The position numbers and the translations under genes were made by a program. The notes under the pieces were generated by a model. That model saw only the letters and a list, made by a program, of their open reading frames with translations. It was not told the DNA's origin and ran no database searches. Below, piece after piece: positions 34,855-43,485 of a DNA stretch of 64,000 nucleotides (its first letter is position 1; each line of letters starts with the position of its first letter). The DNA comes from CAZRVH01 sp964603635 (lineage in GTDB: Bacteria; Patescibacteriota; Gracilibacteria; Peribacterales; Peribacteraceae): positions 46,507 to 110,506 of the forward strand of contig CAZRVH010000002.1 of the NCBI GenBank assembly GCA_964603635.1, read 5' to 3'.

Positions 34855-36003
34855 TTACGGCAGGAGATTCGGCAGCGGCGGATTCGCCGAGCTCGTCGCG
34901 TCCATGATGTCGTTGAAAAGCGCAGGAACGAGCGTCGCGGCGGAGGAAACCTGTGTGCCAAGATTCGCCTCGATGTCGATTTCGACGTCGACATCTACCT
35001 CCACTTGGACGGAAGCGGCAGCACTGCTCTGAGCCTGCGTACTGGCCGAGGATTTTTGATTATCCTCGCTCTTCGACATAGCCGACGATTTCGCGGCTGC
35101 GGACGATGAGGAAGAAGACTCGGCCGAATTGCTCAGGATCGTTTGTACCGTTTCCACGAGGGAGTAGCCGCGCGACGACGACTGCTTCTTCGCGCGACCG
35201 TTCGCATTGTCGTTCGACGAAGGGGGTTCCTTCGCCGTGATCGCGGCAGCCGCTCCGACGGAAGAATCCGCACCTCCGCTCGTGACGATTCTGCGAACGA
35301 TGGATGAGTTTGATTCAAGATACGTATTCAAACTCGTCTGGATGGATGTAGCGACTTCCGCATTGCCCTTCGCTTCAAGCGTATCGATATTCCTTTGCGC
35401 CTTTTCCAGGTGCTGCTGGAACTGCACGCGGAGATCGGCTGCGGCTTCCACCGTCAGCTTGGAATCGGCTGCCAGCTTAGTGGCTTCCTTCAACCTGTTC
35501 TGCGCGCGACGCGCTTCCCAGGCCGCCTGCGACGTATCGCTGGTCGCAAGTTTCGAAACGACCGGTTCGTACACATTTACCTTGAAGGGATACAGGAAAT
35601 CTCCCGGCACACTGGCTTGCGACGCGAACGTAACGCCCGCGCCGACGCCGACAAACATCAGTACTCCTAACGCGAATCGAGGGAAAGCGAGTTCGAAAAT
35701 GCGGTAGAGGGAAAACGCCTCCACCTCCGCGTCCGGAATGTAGCGCGGGTTCTGCTGCATGAAGGACACGAGGTTCTTGCGCAGCTGCCTCTTCTCCTTC
35801 TCATTCAAGAATACCCGCGATGATTCCCGTCCATGTGCCATACCATCATGACGTCCCTCCGCCGTGAGACTTACGGAATGCGCCATCACATGCGATTCGA
35901 TGGCAAAACGGCAGTGCTCACGTTCATCAGGCGTGAGGGAGGTTGCCTTCGCTTCCGCGAAGAAGTCTGTGAGTTGGCGGTCAAGCCGGAGCTGATCGTC
36001 CAT
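34855..36003 (-). CDS. DUF5667 membrane protein, probable anti-sigma partner
   Basis: A 382-aa protein with a cytoplasmic N-terminus (1-105), one membrane helix (about 113-132: FALGVLMFVGVGAGVTFASQ) and an outer DUF5667-like domain (SVPGDFLYPFKVNVYEPV, then a long helix rich in Ala/Gln). The last 110 residues are Ser/Ala/Asp-rich and likely unfolded. It lies 62 bp behind an ECF sigma gene on the same strand. The layout of sigma factor, membrane helix and extracytoplasmic sensor suggests an anti-sigma factor; this is inferred, not shown. Confidence 0.7.
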   Translation of the reverse strand: MDDQLRLDRQLTDFFAEAKATSLTPDEREHCRFAIESHVMAHSVSLTAEGRHDGMAHGRESSRVFLNEKEKRQLRKNLVSFMQQNPRYIPDAEVEAFSLYRIFELAFPRFALGVLMFVGVGAGVTFASQASVPGDFLYPFKVNVYEPVVSKLATSDTSQAAWEARRAQNRLKEATKLAADSKLTVEAAADLRVQFQQHLEKAQRNIDTLEAKGNAEVATSIQTSLNTYLESNSSIVRRIVTSGGADSSVGAAAAITAKEPPSSNDNANGRAKKQSSSRGYSLVETVQTILSNSAESSSSSSAAAKSSAMSKSEDNQKSSASTQAQSSAAASVQVEVDVDVEIDIEANLGTQVSSAATLVPALFNDIMDATSSANPPLPNLLP

Positions 36004-36065
36004 GGTGGCGGGAAAAATAGGGTTGGGGCTCGATGAAGGACTTCAAGGGTCCTTCGGACAGATAC

Positions 36066-36605
36066 TTAGACGGATGAGACGGAAGAAGATGACGGAGGTT
36101 CTGCCAAAAGCGACCGGAGTTGCTTTAAACCTCGGTAAATGCGGACGGAAACGGTGTTTGCGGATTCGCCGATAACATCCGCGATCTCCGACGGGGATAA
36201 GTCGCTGACGTAGCGCATGAGGATGATATCGCGATAAGGCTCGTCCAACTGCTGGAGCGTCACGAGCACGCGATCCTTCTCGATTTTGTTGTTCAGATGG
36301 TCACGTACGTCGATGCCGGGATCGAAGCCGACTTCCTGCAACGCCTCAAGCGACTGCTCCTTCTTCTTGCGACTCTCGTCGATGATAAGGTTGTTCGCGA
36401 TGCGATACAAAAACGCACGCATGTTATCGACGGTCTCCCCTTTGCCGAGGTATTCCCACACGCGGATGAATGTTTCCTGCATCAGGTCCTTGCCGCGCTC
36501 GCGATCGAACACGCGGTAATAACAGTGGCGGAAGATGGCATCGGAATAGTCGTCATACGCCTTCAGGAACGACTCTTCGACGGTGTCTTGCAGTTGCTTG
36601 ACCAT
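36066..36605 (-). CDS. ECF-type RNA polymerase sigma factor
   Basis: A 179-aa sigma-70 family protein with region 2 (YSDAIFRHCYYRVFDRERGKDLMQETFIRVWEYL ... AFLYRIANNLIIDESRKKK) and region 4 (LDEPYRDIILMRYVSDLSPSEIADVIGESANTVSVRIYRGLKQLR) and no region 1 or 3, as in the ECF group. The tail is Ser-rich. It should redirect RNA polymerase to a small regulon, controlled by the membrane protein encoded next. The target genes are not visible. No close -10 box is seen. Confidence 0.9.
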   Translation of the reverse strand: MVKQLQDTVEESFLKAYDDYSDAIFRHCYYRVFDRERGKDLMQETFIRVWEYLGKGETVDNMRAFLYRIANNLIIDESRKKKEQSLEALQEVGFDPGIDVRDHLNNKIEKDRVLVTLQQLDEPYRDIILMRYVSDLSPSEIADVIGESANTVSVRIYRGLKQLRSLLAEPPSSSSVSSV

Positions 36606-36771
36606 AGTGCGTGGGGGTAAGTCGTCTGTGAATCTCGAATACTGTCAGAAGTACTACCGTTTGTCACTGTCATTTTACCTTCACACTACAGGTTGTACTT
36701 GACCTTGCTTGCTGTAAAGCAGTTAAACAACTTTTTTGTATGCGTCTGAAACTGCTGTATCCTGCGATTCT

Positions 36772-37632
36772 ATGGCTTCGAAAAATAGTATCGGCATCGA
36801 TTTGGGAGGAACGAACATGCGCGTTGCTCGCTTTGATGTCGCTTCAATGGAGAAACTAGAGGAGTTGAAAGCCCCGACGGACGCGGCTGCCGGCTTCTTG
36901 AAAGTACTCGACGACATCGTGGCATTGGTTGAGAAGTTGAAAACACCCGAAACCGTGGCGATCGGCATCGGCGTGCCGGGACTCGTATCGAAAGGAAAAC
37001 TTTTGAAAGCGCCGAACATCGCGAAGAGCGAAAACATCGACGTGAAAAAAATCCTCGAGGAAAAAACAGGATTACCCGTATCCGTTGGCAACGACGCGAA
37101 CTGCTTCGCGCTCGCGGAAGCGACCCTCGGCAGCGGCAAGGGGCATGACATCGTCGTAGGCATCACGTTCGGCACGGGCGTGGGCGGCGGCATCGTGATC
37201 AACGGCAAGATCTTCGAAGGTGCGCACGGATACGCCGCGGAACTGGGACACATGCTGCTGAAACCGGGCCAGCCTCCGTACGAAACCGAAGACAAACGCG
37301 GCGAGGTGGAACAATTCTTGAGCGGTACCGCGATGGGCAAGCGTTGCGAGGAAGCTCGCTCGCCTGAGGATTATCTGCATGGAGCCGTGTGTTCGTTCAT
37401 GCAGCCGGACATCTACCGCGAGGTCGCATGGCTCTGCGTGAACATCCACTATTTCCTGGACCCGGATGTGATCATTTTCGGCGGCGCCGCGGGACACACG
37501 CTCGCTTCGCACGTCGATGCGATCGAGAAGGAAATGAAGCAATGGACCCTGCCCGGCACTCCCCTGCCGAAAATCGTCGCCGCGGAAATCCGCGATGCGG
37601 GAGTCATCGGGGCGGCATTGCTCGCGAAGTGA
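36772..37632 (+). CDS. ROK-family sugar kinase (probable glucokinase)
   Basis: A 286-aa kinase with the ROK nucleotide motif SIGIDLGGTNMRVA, IGIGVPGLV, the catalytic GNDANCFALAEATLGSGKG and TFGTGVGGGIVINGKI. The ROK zinc motif (CxCGxxGCxE) after GHM is missing; the segment reads KPGQPPYETEDKRGEVEQFLSG. The product is probably glucose-6-phosphate, feeding the adjacent pentose-phosphate genes, but substrate choice is uncertain. TTGTAT, 16 bp and TATCCT end 8 nt before the ATG at 36772, which excludes the longer frame from 36736. Confidence 0.85.
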   Translation: MASKNSIGIDLGGTNMRVARFDVASMEKLEELKAPTDAAAGFLKVLDDIVALVEKLKTPETVAIGIGVPGLVSKGKLLKAPNIAKSENIDVKKILEEKTGLPVSVGNDANCFALAEATLGSGKGHDIVVGITFGTGVGGGIVINGKIFEGAHGYAAELGHMLLKPGQPPYETEDKRGEVEQFLSGTAMGKRCEEARSPEDYLHGAVCSFMQPDIYREVAWLCVNIHYFLDPDVIIFGGAAGHTLASHVDAIEKEMKQWTLPGTPLPKIVAAEIRDAGVIGAALLAK

Positions 37633-39054
37633 TCAGTTCCAATCCGCGTGGAACGTTCCTTCTTTATCGGTGCGCTGGAACGTATGAGCTCCGAACAGAT
37701 CGCGCTGCGCCTGGATGAGGTTCTGCGGAAGGGTCTCGGTGAAGTACCCGTCGAAATACGAGACGGACGCGGTCATCGCCGGGAGCGGTACGCCTGCCGC
37801 GATCCCCTTCGCCATCACCGATCTCCATGCGGCATGCTTCTCATTGAATTGAGAGAGGACGGTCGGATCGAGCAAGAGGTTTTTCAATGACGGATCTTTC
37901 TTGAATGCTTTCTCAAAGGTGCCGAGCAACGTGGAACGGATGATGCATCCGCCTTTCCACAGGCGGCAGATTTCCGCGAAAGGAAGGTTCCATCCGTATT
38001 CCTTCGATGCCGCCGCGATGAGCGCCATGCCCTGCGCGTACGAGCAGATCTTGCTGAGGTAAAGAGCCGAACGGACGTCCGCGGGATCGAGCTCCGGCGT
38101 CTCCACTTTCATATCATACGGCTCGAGCGTCTTGAAGGCTGCGACACGTTCCTTTTTGTGCGCGGACATCGCGCGAGCATCCACGGCTGCGGTGATGGTG
38201 GGAATCATGACGCCCAGATCAAGAGCACACTGGCTCGTCCACTTCCCCGTTCCTTTGGATCCCGCACTGTCCAGAATCAGATCGACGAGGTAGGCATCAC
38301 CTTCCTTCTTCTTGAAAATCTGCGCGGTGATCTCGATGAGGAACGACTTAAGATCATCGCCTTCGTTCCACTCTGCGAAAAGTTTCGCGAGAGCGTCGTT
38401 CTCCAAACCGGATACGTACGTCAGCAAATGGTATGACTCCGCGATGAGCTGCATGTCGCCGTACTCGATGCCGTTATGGACCATCTTCACGAAATGCCCC
38501 GCTCCCCCTTCGCCCAGATACGCGATGCACTTTCCGCCTTCGCCACCTGTGGTGAGCGAAGTCGAACCATCATCCGCGGACATTTTCGTGAGCAACGGCA
38601 TCAGTTCATCGACAGCCGATTTGTCCCCACCCGGCATCATGCTGGGTCCGTTCAGCGCGCCTTCTTCGCCGCCACTCACGCCCATGCCAACGAAGCGGAT
38701 TCCTTTGGCCGACAACTCCTTCGCGCGACGCTCGGTATCCTTGAAGAAGCTGTTGCCTCCGTCGATCAGAATGTCTCCTTTGGAAAGATGCGGCATGATC
38801 TCCGCGATCACGTCATCTACCGCCGCTCCCGCCTGCACCATCAGGAGGATCGCCTTCGTACCCTGGAAAGATCCCGTCAATTCTTCATACGTCCTGCATC
38901 CGATAAACTTCCCTTCCTTGGAAAAATTGTTCAGGAAGGCATCCGTTTTTTCCTGGGTCCTGTTGAATACGCTCACGGTGGCGCCGTTCCTCGCCGCGTT
39001 TCGCGCAAGGTTGGCACCCATGACCGAGAGACCGACGACAGCAATGTGATTCAT
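37633..39054 (-). CDS. gnd: 6-phosphogluconate dehydrogenase, decarboxylating
   Basis: The 473-aa enzyme converts 6-phosphogluconate to ribulose-5-phosphate with NADP reduction. Motifs: AVVGLSVMGANLARN (NADP fold), the GMGVSGGEEGALNGPSMMPGG box, the catalytic Lys/Asn in GAGHFVKMVHNGIEYGDMQL, and the dimer tail ending in FHADWN. Length is that of the classical long form. A GTG at 39072 overlaps the tal stop (GTGA), but the ATG at 39054 fits the family start better. It ends 1 bp from the ROK kinase. Confidence 0.94.
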   Translation of the reverse strand: MNHIAVVGLSVMGANLARNAARNGATVSVFNRTQEKTDAFLNNFSKEGKFIGCRTYEELTGSFQGTKAILLMVQAGAAVDDVIAEIMPHLSKGDILIDGGNSFFKDTERRAKELSAKGIRFVGMGVSGGEEGALNGPSMMPGGDKSAVDELMPLLTKMSADDGSTSLTTGGEGGKCIAYLGEGGAGHFVKMVHNGIEYGDMQLIAESYHLLTYVSGLENDALAKLFAEWNEGDDLKSFLIEITAQIFKKKEGDAYLVDLILDSAGSKGTGKWTSQCALDLGVMIPTITAAVDARAMSAHKKERVAAFKTLEPYDMKVETPELDPADVRSALYLSKICSYAQGMALIAAASKEYGWNLPFAEICRLWKGGCIIRSTLLGTFEKAFKKDPSLKNLLLDPTVLSQFNEKHAAWRSVMAKGIAAGVPLPAMTASVSYFDGYFTETLPQNLIQAQRDLFGAHTFQRTDKEGTFHADWN

Positions 39055-39068
39055 GCCGGGACGATACC

Positions 39069-39740
39069 TCACCCCTGGACCTTCTTCCAGTCATCTAGGA
39101 ATTTCTGCAGGCCGACGTCCGTCAGTTCATGCTTCGGCATCTCCAGGGCTATGGCATACGGGATCGTGGCGATCTGAGCACCCATCATCATCGCCTCATG
39201 CACGTGGTCCATGCTGCGGACGGACGCGACGAGGACTTCCGTCTTGATGTCATAATTCTGGAATGTCTGCAGGATTTCGGCGACGACCTGCATGCCGTTG
39301 CCCGCGCCGTTCTTGTCGTCCAAGCGCCCGACAAACGGACTCACCATCGTGGCACCCGCCTTGGCCGCCAGCAATGCCTGTTGCGCGGAAAAAACGAGCG
39401 TCGTGTTCGTGCGGATGCCTTTGGCGCTGAGTGCCTTGATCGTCTTCAATCCTTCGGTCGTCATCGGCACTTTCACGACGACGTGCTTGTGCCAGGACGC
39501 ATACTCCTCACCCTGCTTGATCATCTCCTCCGCGGTCGTCGCGGTCACCTGGGCACTGACATTGTCGACGAGGGAGCACATCGCGAGAACCGTTTCCTTG
39601 AAAACTTGTGGTGAGCTTGTCGAACCATCCTTTCCTTCCTTCGCAACGAGGGATGGATTCGTCGTCACGCCGTCGAGGATTCCCCAAGAAGCGATATCAC
39701 GGACCTGATCGACGTTTGCGGTATCAAGGAAGATTTTCAT
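39069..39740 (-). CDS. tal: Transaldolase (short TalC/FSA-like form)
   Basis: A 223-aa barrel enzyme moving three-carbon units between sugar phosphates. Motifs: MKIFLDTANVDQVRDIASWGILDGVTTNPSLVAKEG, catalytic Lys in VVVKVPMT, TNTTLVFSAQQALLAAKAGATMVSPFVGRLDD. Between GK and VFKE there is an extra DGSTSSPQ, encoded by a piece of the dispersed repeat GAGCTTGTCGAACCAT. It is followed 14 bp later by gnd, an operon for the pentose phosphate route. Confidence 0.92.
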   Translation of the reverse strand: MKIFLDTANVDQVRDIASWGILDGVTTNPSLVAKEGKDGSTSSPQVFKETVLAMCSLVDNVSAQVTATTAEEMIKQGEEYASWHKHVVVKVPMTTEGLKTIKALSAKGIRTNTTLVFSAQQALLAAKAGATMVSPFVGRLDDKNGAGNGMQVVAEILQTFQNYDIKTEVLVASVRSMDHVHEAMMMGAQIATIPYAIALEMPKHELTDVGLQKFLDDWKKVQG

Positions 39741-39899
39741 GGATGAGATGGGAAGAAAACGGACAGATCATACTCCTTCGCACGTCTTCATTAAAGGTAG
39801 CAATGCAACAATCTCGGCCCTTCGACTTCGCTCAGGATAAACTCCGTTCTCGAACGAAGCCGGATTGCATACCATTCTCTTCATCCCTACCCTCCTCAT

Positions 39900-40661
39900 A
39901 TGAAACATTCTCCCATTGCAGCGGCCCTGCTGACCATCGGACTCGTCGCGTGCAATGCGCAAAACCAGCCATCCGGACCGAATGGTTCTTCTGCAATTTC
40001 TTCAGCTACGGCCGACCGCACATCAACTTCTTCTACAATTCAATCCTCTATTCCATCTATTGCCTCTATTTCTTCTATTTCCTCCAAAGCAACAGTCACG
40101 GGAAACGTACAGCTAAAACTGCCCTTCGCTTCGCAGGCCCCCCTTGGGAATTGGGATCCCCCGTATGACGAAGCATGCGAAGAGGCATCGTTAATCCTCG
40201 TAAACGCCTACTTGAACGGCCAGGGAATGAGCGCGAACGAGATGAACACGCAGATCCTCTCCACCGTCGCGTGGGAGGAAGACAACGGCTTTCCGATCGA
40301 CGTGACGATGCCCCAACTCTTGGAAATCGCGAAGGGAAAGTACAATCTCAACGGACGCGTGATCGAAAACGTCACGATCGAAGACATCAAGAATGAACTG
40401 CGGAACGGAAACCCAGTCATCGCACCGTTTGCGGGACGCGATCTTGGAAACCCGTACTACAGCGGACTCGGACCCTGGTACCACGTCATGGTTATCACGG
40501 GATTCGATGGGACGTACTTCTACACCAAAGACGTGGGCACGAAGCGCGGGGACAACTATAAGTACACGCATGCAACGCTCTTCAATGCCTTGCATGACTG
40601 GACGGGAGTGAAGGAAGAGACGAATACGGGGCCGAAGAGGGTGCTGGTGGTGACGAAGTAA
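39900..40661 (+). CDS. Lipoprotein with a C39-like cysteine peptidase domain
   Basis: A 253-aa protein with a lipobox (LLTIGLVAC), a Ser/Ile/Ala-rich linker (about 28-65) and a papain-like C39_2 domain. Candidate active-site residues are Cys in YDEACEEASLIL, His in WYHVMVITGFD and Asp in KDVGTKRGD. C39-like lipoproteins are probably surface peptidases or peptidase-derived binding proteins. TACCCT 6 nt before the ATG at 39900 gives a leaderless start. Confidence 0.78.
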   Translation: MKHSPIAAALLTIGLVACNAQNQPSGPNGSSAISSATADRTSTSSTIQSSIPSIASISSISSKATVTGNVQLKLPFASQAPLGNWDPPYDEACEEASLILVNAYLNGQGMSANEMNTQILSTVAWEEDNGFPIDVTMPQLLEIAKGKYNLNGRVIENVTIEDIKNELRNGNPVIAPFAGRDLGNPYYSGLGPWYHVMVITGFDGTYFYTKDVGTKRGDNYKYTHATLFNALHDWTGVKEETNTGPKRVLVVTK

Positions 40662-40675
40662 CCGGTAGACCTCTC

Positions 40676-40775
40676 CCTAACCCTCTCCTTAAAAAAGGAG
40701 AGGGAATGCCCAGAGGATGATTCAAACCTCTAACCCCCCTCTCCGCATTGCGGAGAGGGTCGGGGTGAGGTCATA
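40676..40775. repeat. Paired palindromic intergenic repeats
   Basis: Two hairpins of one kind: CCCTCTCC-TTAAAAAA-GGAGAGGG at about 40683-40706, and CCCTCTCCGC-ATT-GCGGAGAGGG at about 40737-40760. This CCTCTCC/GGAGAGG family is widespread in bacterial intergenic regions. The first may also terminate the C39-lipoprotein transcript. Confidence 0.7.
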
Positions 40776-40824
40776 AAAGAAATAACTTCTCGCTCCGCTC
40801 GAAGTGACACCGTATAATGCGGAC

Positions 40825-43179
40825 ATGTCACCACGCCCCCTCGCCAAAGACCTTATCGGAAACAATGACGCTCCCATGTCCCTGCAGCGCATCATGCAAA
40901 GCAGTGAGAAGGGGGAGATGATCTGGATTGGACCCGACGAAGCCGCCAAGCTTTCGAAAGACGATCTCAAAGCCTACGAACTCGCGCATGCGATCATGGC
41001 GCACCTGTGCGTCCAGGCCCCCACGCTCCACGCGTCAGGCCACCCGGGCGGACCGCTGTCGTCGTTCACCTTCGCGTACTTCCTGGCAAAGAGGCGCGAT
41101 CCAAGCGTCGACCAACCGTTGCGCTACAGCGCGGGGCATTTGTCTTTGCTCGCCTACGGCCTGCAGTGGATGTTCGGCCGCGAGGGACATGATGAGAGAT
41201 TGCAGAGCATCGACGCCATCATGAAGAACTTCCGCATCCCGAACGGGCTTCCCGGACACGTCGAAGCCGGCATCGGCGATATCCCCTTCGGCACAGGACC
41301 GCTGGGCAAAGGCGCGAGCCACGGACTCGGCACGGCGTTCGGCCTCAAGTATTTGAAGCAGAAAGGGATGGTGGACGTGTTGCTCGCCGACGGCGACGCA
41401 CAGGAAGGACAGGTAGCCGAAGCGTTCCGTCTCGCCACGCATTTGAAGGTTGATAACCTTGTCGTGCACGGCGACTTCAACGATATCCAACTCTCGGACC
41501 TGCCGAGCAAGACCGTCGCATCCGACTTCGCCGCCATCGCACATGCGGAGGGATGGAATGTCATCGAAGTGCAGAACGGAAACGATCCCGCGCAGGTGGT
41601 CGCGGCGCAGGACAAGGCTGATGGGCTGAAGAACGGCCGCGCCACGTTCATCTGCTACTACACGACGATGGGCGACGGCGTGTCCTTCATGGAAGAAGGA
41701 TCCAACACCGGCGCGAAGAATTACCACGGCTCCCCGCTTTCCAAGGAAGAGATGGAAAAGGCGGTGAAGGAACTCCCGGATCTCGACGCGACGATCAAGG
41801 AATACGAAACGTTCCGCAAGGAAGAGAAGAAGCGTTACGAATCAAAGAAACCGACGGTGACGAACATGATCCTGGATTGGAAAACGTCGAAAGAATACAA
41901 GCGCGCGATCACGACGGAGAAGGGAGGCGCACGCAAGGATTTCGGCGCGACGCACTTGAAAGCGCTGATGAAACACGACGAGAGGATCGTCGTACTGCAC
42001 GCGGACCTGGCGGCTTCCGGAGGCTTCGACAAGGTGGCAAAGGAGATTCCTCCCTCGACAAGCTCGGGACAGGCTCGCGTGATCAACGTGGGCGTGGCGG
42101 AAGCAAACATGTACATGATGGCCGCGGGCATGCGCCAGGCAGGACTACTGCCCGTTACCTACACATTCGCGGCGTTCGGGACGAACGAGGCGCGCGCATC
42201 GGCAAGGCTTATCGACATCAACTGCGGACACACGCGTTGCGGCGTGCTGCACGATTGCACGCACAGCGGACTGAGCGTCGGCGAAGATGGGGAGACGCAC
42301 CAAGAACAGAACTACCTGAACATCCCCTTCCACCATACGCAGGTATGGATGCCGGCCGATTGCAACCAGGCCGGAGCCATGGCGGAGAAAGGACTGGAAA
42401 TCGTCGCGAATGGAGAAGAGAATGTCTACGTGTTCTCCGCCCGCAGCGACCATCCTCAGATCCTGAATGAAAAAGGCGAAGCGTTCTACAATGAGAAGTA
42501 CAAATACGAGGGAAAGATCGACATGGTGCGCGGCAAGGGCGACGCGACCGACAAGGTGACGATTCTCGCGACGGGTATTTCCGTCCACGACGCCATCGCG
42601 GCCGCCGACATGCTGATCAACGAAAGCGAGGACGAAAAAATCCAGGTGCGCGTGCTCAATGTCTCGTGCATCCGCCCCATCGACGCATCGGTCATCATCC
42701 AGGCAGCACTCGAGACGTACCACCTCATCGTCGTCGAAGACCACAATGTGGAAGGCGGGCTGGCCTCGCAGGTGGCAGACATCATCGCGGACTTCCAACT
42801 CCCCTGCTCGCTGCGCCGCATGGGACTCACGCAGTACTTCCCGTCCGGCAAAGCGGAAGACCTCAAGTTCTTCGCCGGGCTCGACGCGGAAAGCATCGTG
42901 AACGCCGTGCTGGACGAAGTGCGCACCGAAGTGACGGGAGGCGAAGACGCGTTTGTCAGCGCGATGCACACGTTCGCGCGTCACCTGATGCTCAGCCGCT
43001 TCCGCGAAACCGCGAAGGCATTCGGCGAAAAACTCCTTAAGGATTCGCCCTACATGGACAGCCTGCGCTCCTACTGGAACGACCGCACGGTGGCCGTGGA
43101 AGACATGCCCACGAACGACCAGCTGCGCAAACAACTGGAAGAGGCCATCGCGACGGACGCCATGGATAACGCGGAATAA
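40825..43179 (+). CDS. tkt: Transketolase, long form
   Basis: A 784-aa thiamine-diphosphate enzyme moving two-carbon units in the pentose phosphate route. The TPP half has ASGHPGGPLSS, GPLGKGASHGLGTAFGLK and LLADGDAQEGQVAEAF ending in FND; the pyrimidine half has GVAEANMYMMAAGM and TFAAFGTNEARAS; then SVGEDGETHQEQ. It is about 120 residues longer than usual, mostly a C-terminal extension. A repeat-derived insertion (IPPSTSSGQARV) lies between the halves. TATAAT ends 6 nt before the ATG at 40825, which excludes the GTG at 40804. Confidence 0.9.
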   Translation: MSPRPLAKDLIGNNDAPMSLQRIMQSSEKGEMIWIGPDEAAKLSKDDLKAYELAHAIMAHLCVQAPTLHASGHPGGPLSSFTFAYFLAKRRDPSVDQPLRYSAGHLSLLAYGLQWMFGREGHDERLQSIDAIMKNFRIPNGLPGHVEAGIGDIPFGTGPLGKGASHGLGTAFGLKYLKQKGMVDVLLADGDAQEGQVAEAFRLATHLKVDNLVVHGDFNDIQLSDLPSKTVASDFAAIAHAEGWNVIEVQNGNDPAQVVAAQDKADGLKNGRATFICYYTTMGDGVSFMEEGSNTGAKNYHGSPLSKEEMEKAVKELPDLDATIKEYETFRKEEKKRYESKKPTVTNMILDWKTSKEYKRAITTEKGGARKDFGATHLKALMKHDERIVVLHADLAASGGFDKVAKEIPPSTSSGQARVINVGVAEANMYMMAAGMRQAGLLPVTYTFAAFGTNEARASARLIDINCGHTRCGVLHDCTHSGLSVGEDGETHQEQNYLNIPFHHTQVWMPADCNQAGAMAEKGLEIVANGEENVYVFSARSDHPQILNEKGEAFYNEKYKYEGKIDMVRGKGDATDKVTILATGISVHDAIAAADMLINESEDEKIQVRVLNVSCIRPIDASVIIQAALETYHLIVVEDHNVEGGLASQVADIIADFQLPCSLRRMGLTQYFPSGKAEDLKFFAGLDAESIVNAVLDEVRTEVTGGEDAFVSAMHTFARHLMLSRFRETAKAFGEKLLKDSPYMDSLRSYWNDRTVAVEDMPTNDQLRKQLEEAIATDAMDNAE

Positions 43180-43255
43180 TTGCAAACCACTCGCTCCCTC
43201 GGATTCAGGGTAAAAAACACGTGAGAAGAGTCATACTTTCCGCTATACTGATGAT

Positions 43256-43345
43256 GGAGGGATGGCAGAGCGGTCGAACGCGCCTGACTTGAAATCAGGT
43301 TGACCTTCACGGGTCACGTGGGTTCGAATCCCACTCCCTCCGCCA
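43256..43345 (+). tRNA. tRNA-Ser (anticodon UGA)
   Basis: Class II tRNA: acceptor GGAGGGA / TCCCTCC, anticodon loop CTTGAAA between CCTGA and TCAGG, long variable arm, T-arm GGTTCGAATCC and an encoded CCA. TATACT (43244-43249) is exactly 6 nt before the mature 5' end, predicting little or no 5' leader. Confidence 0.95.
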
Positions 43346-43440
43346 TCTGGCTTCGTTTCACTTCTTTCAACTACGCCGTGATGGCGATTTCATAAAAAAG
43401 GTCTCGGCGTAGCAAAGCGAAGACGGACCGCTCCCTCCGC
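43344..43440 (+). mobile_element. Short element at the tRNA-Ser 3' end with a 10-bp direct repeat
   Basis: CTCCCTCCGC at the tRNA end (43334-43343) recurs at 43431-43440. The 87 bp between hold an inverted repeat (CTACGCCG at about 43371, CGGCGTAG at 43405) and a 23-nt box at 43405-43427 that is 20/23 identical to one beside tRNA-Gln. The layout resembles a tiny non-coding insertion with a target duplication. Confidence 0.45.
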
Positions 43441-43485
43441 TGCGATATTTAGGCCGAAAGCGGCCCGAGATCATCGTTAATTTTC

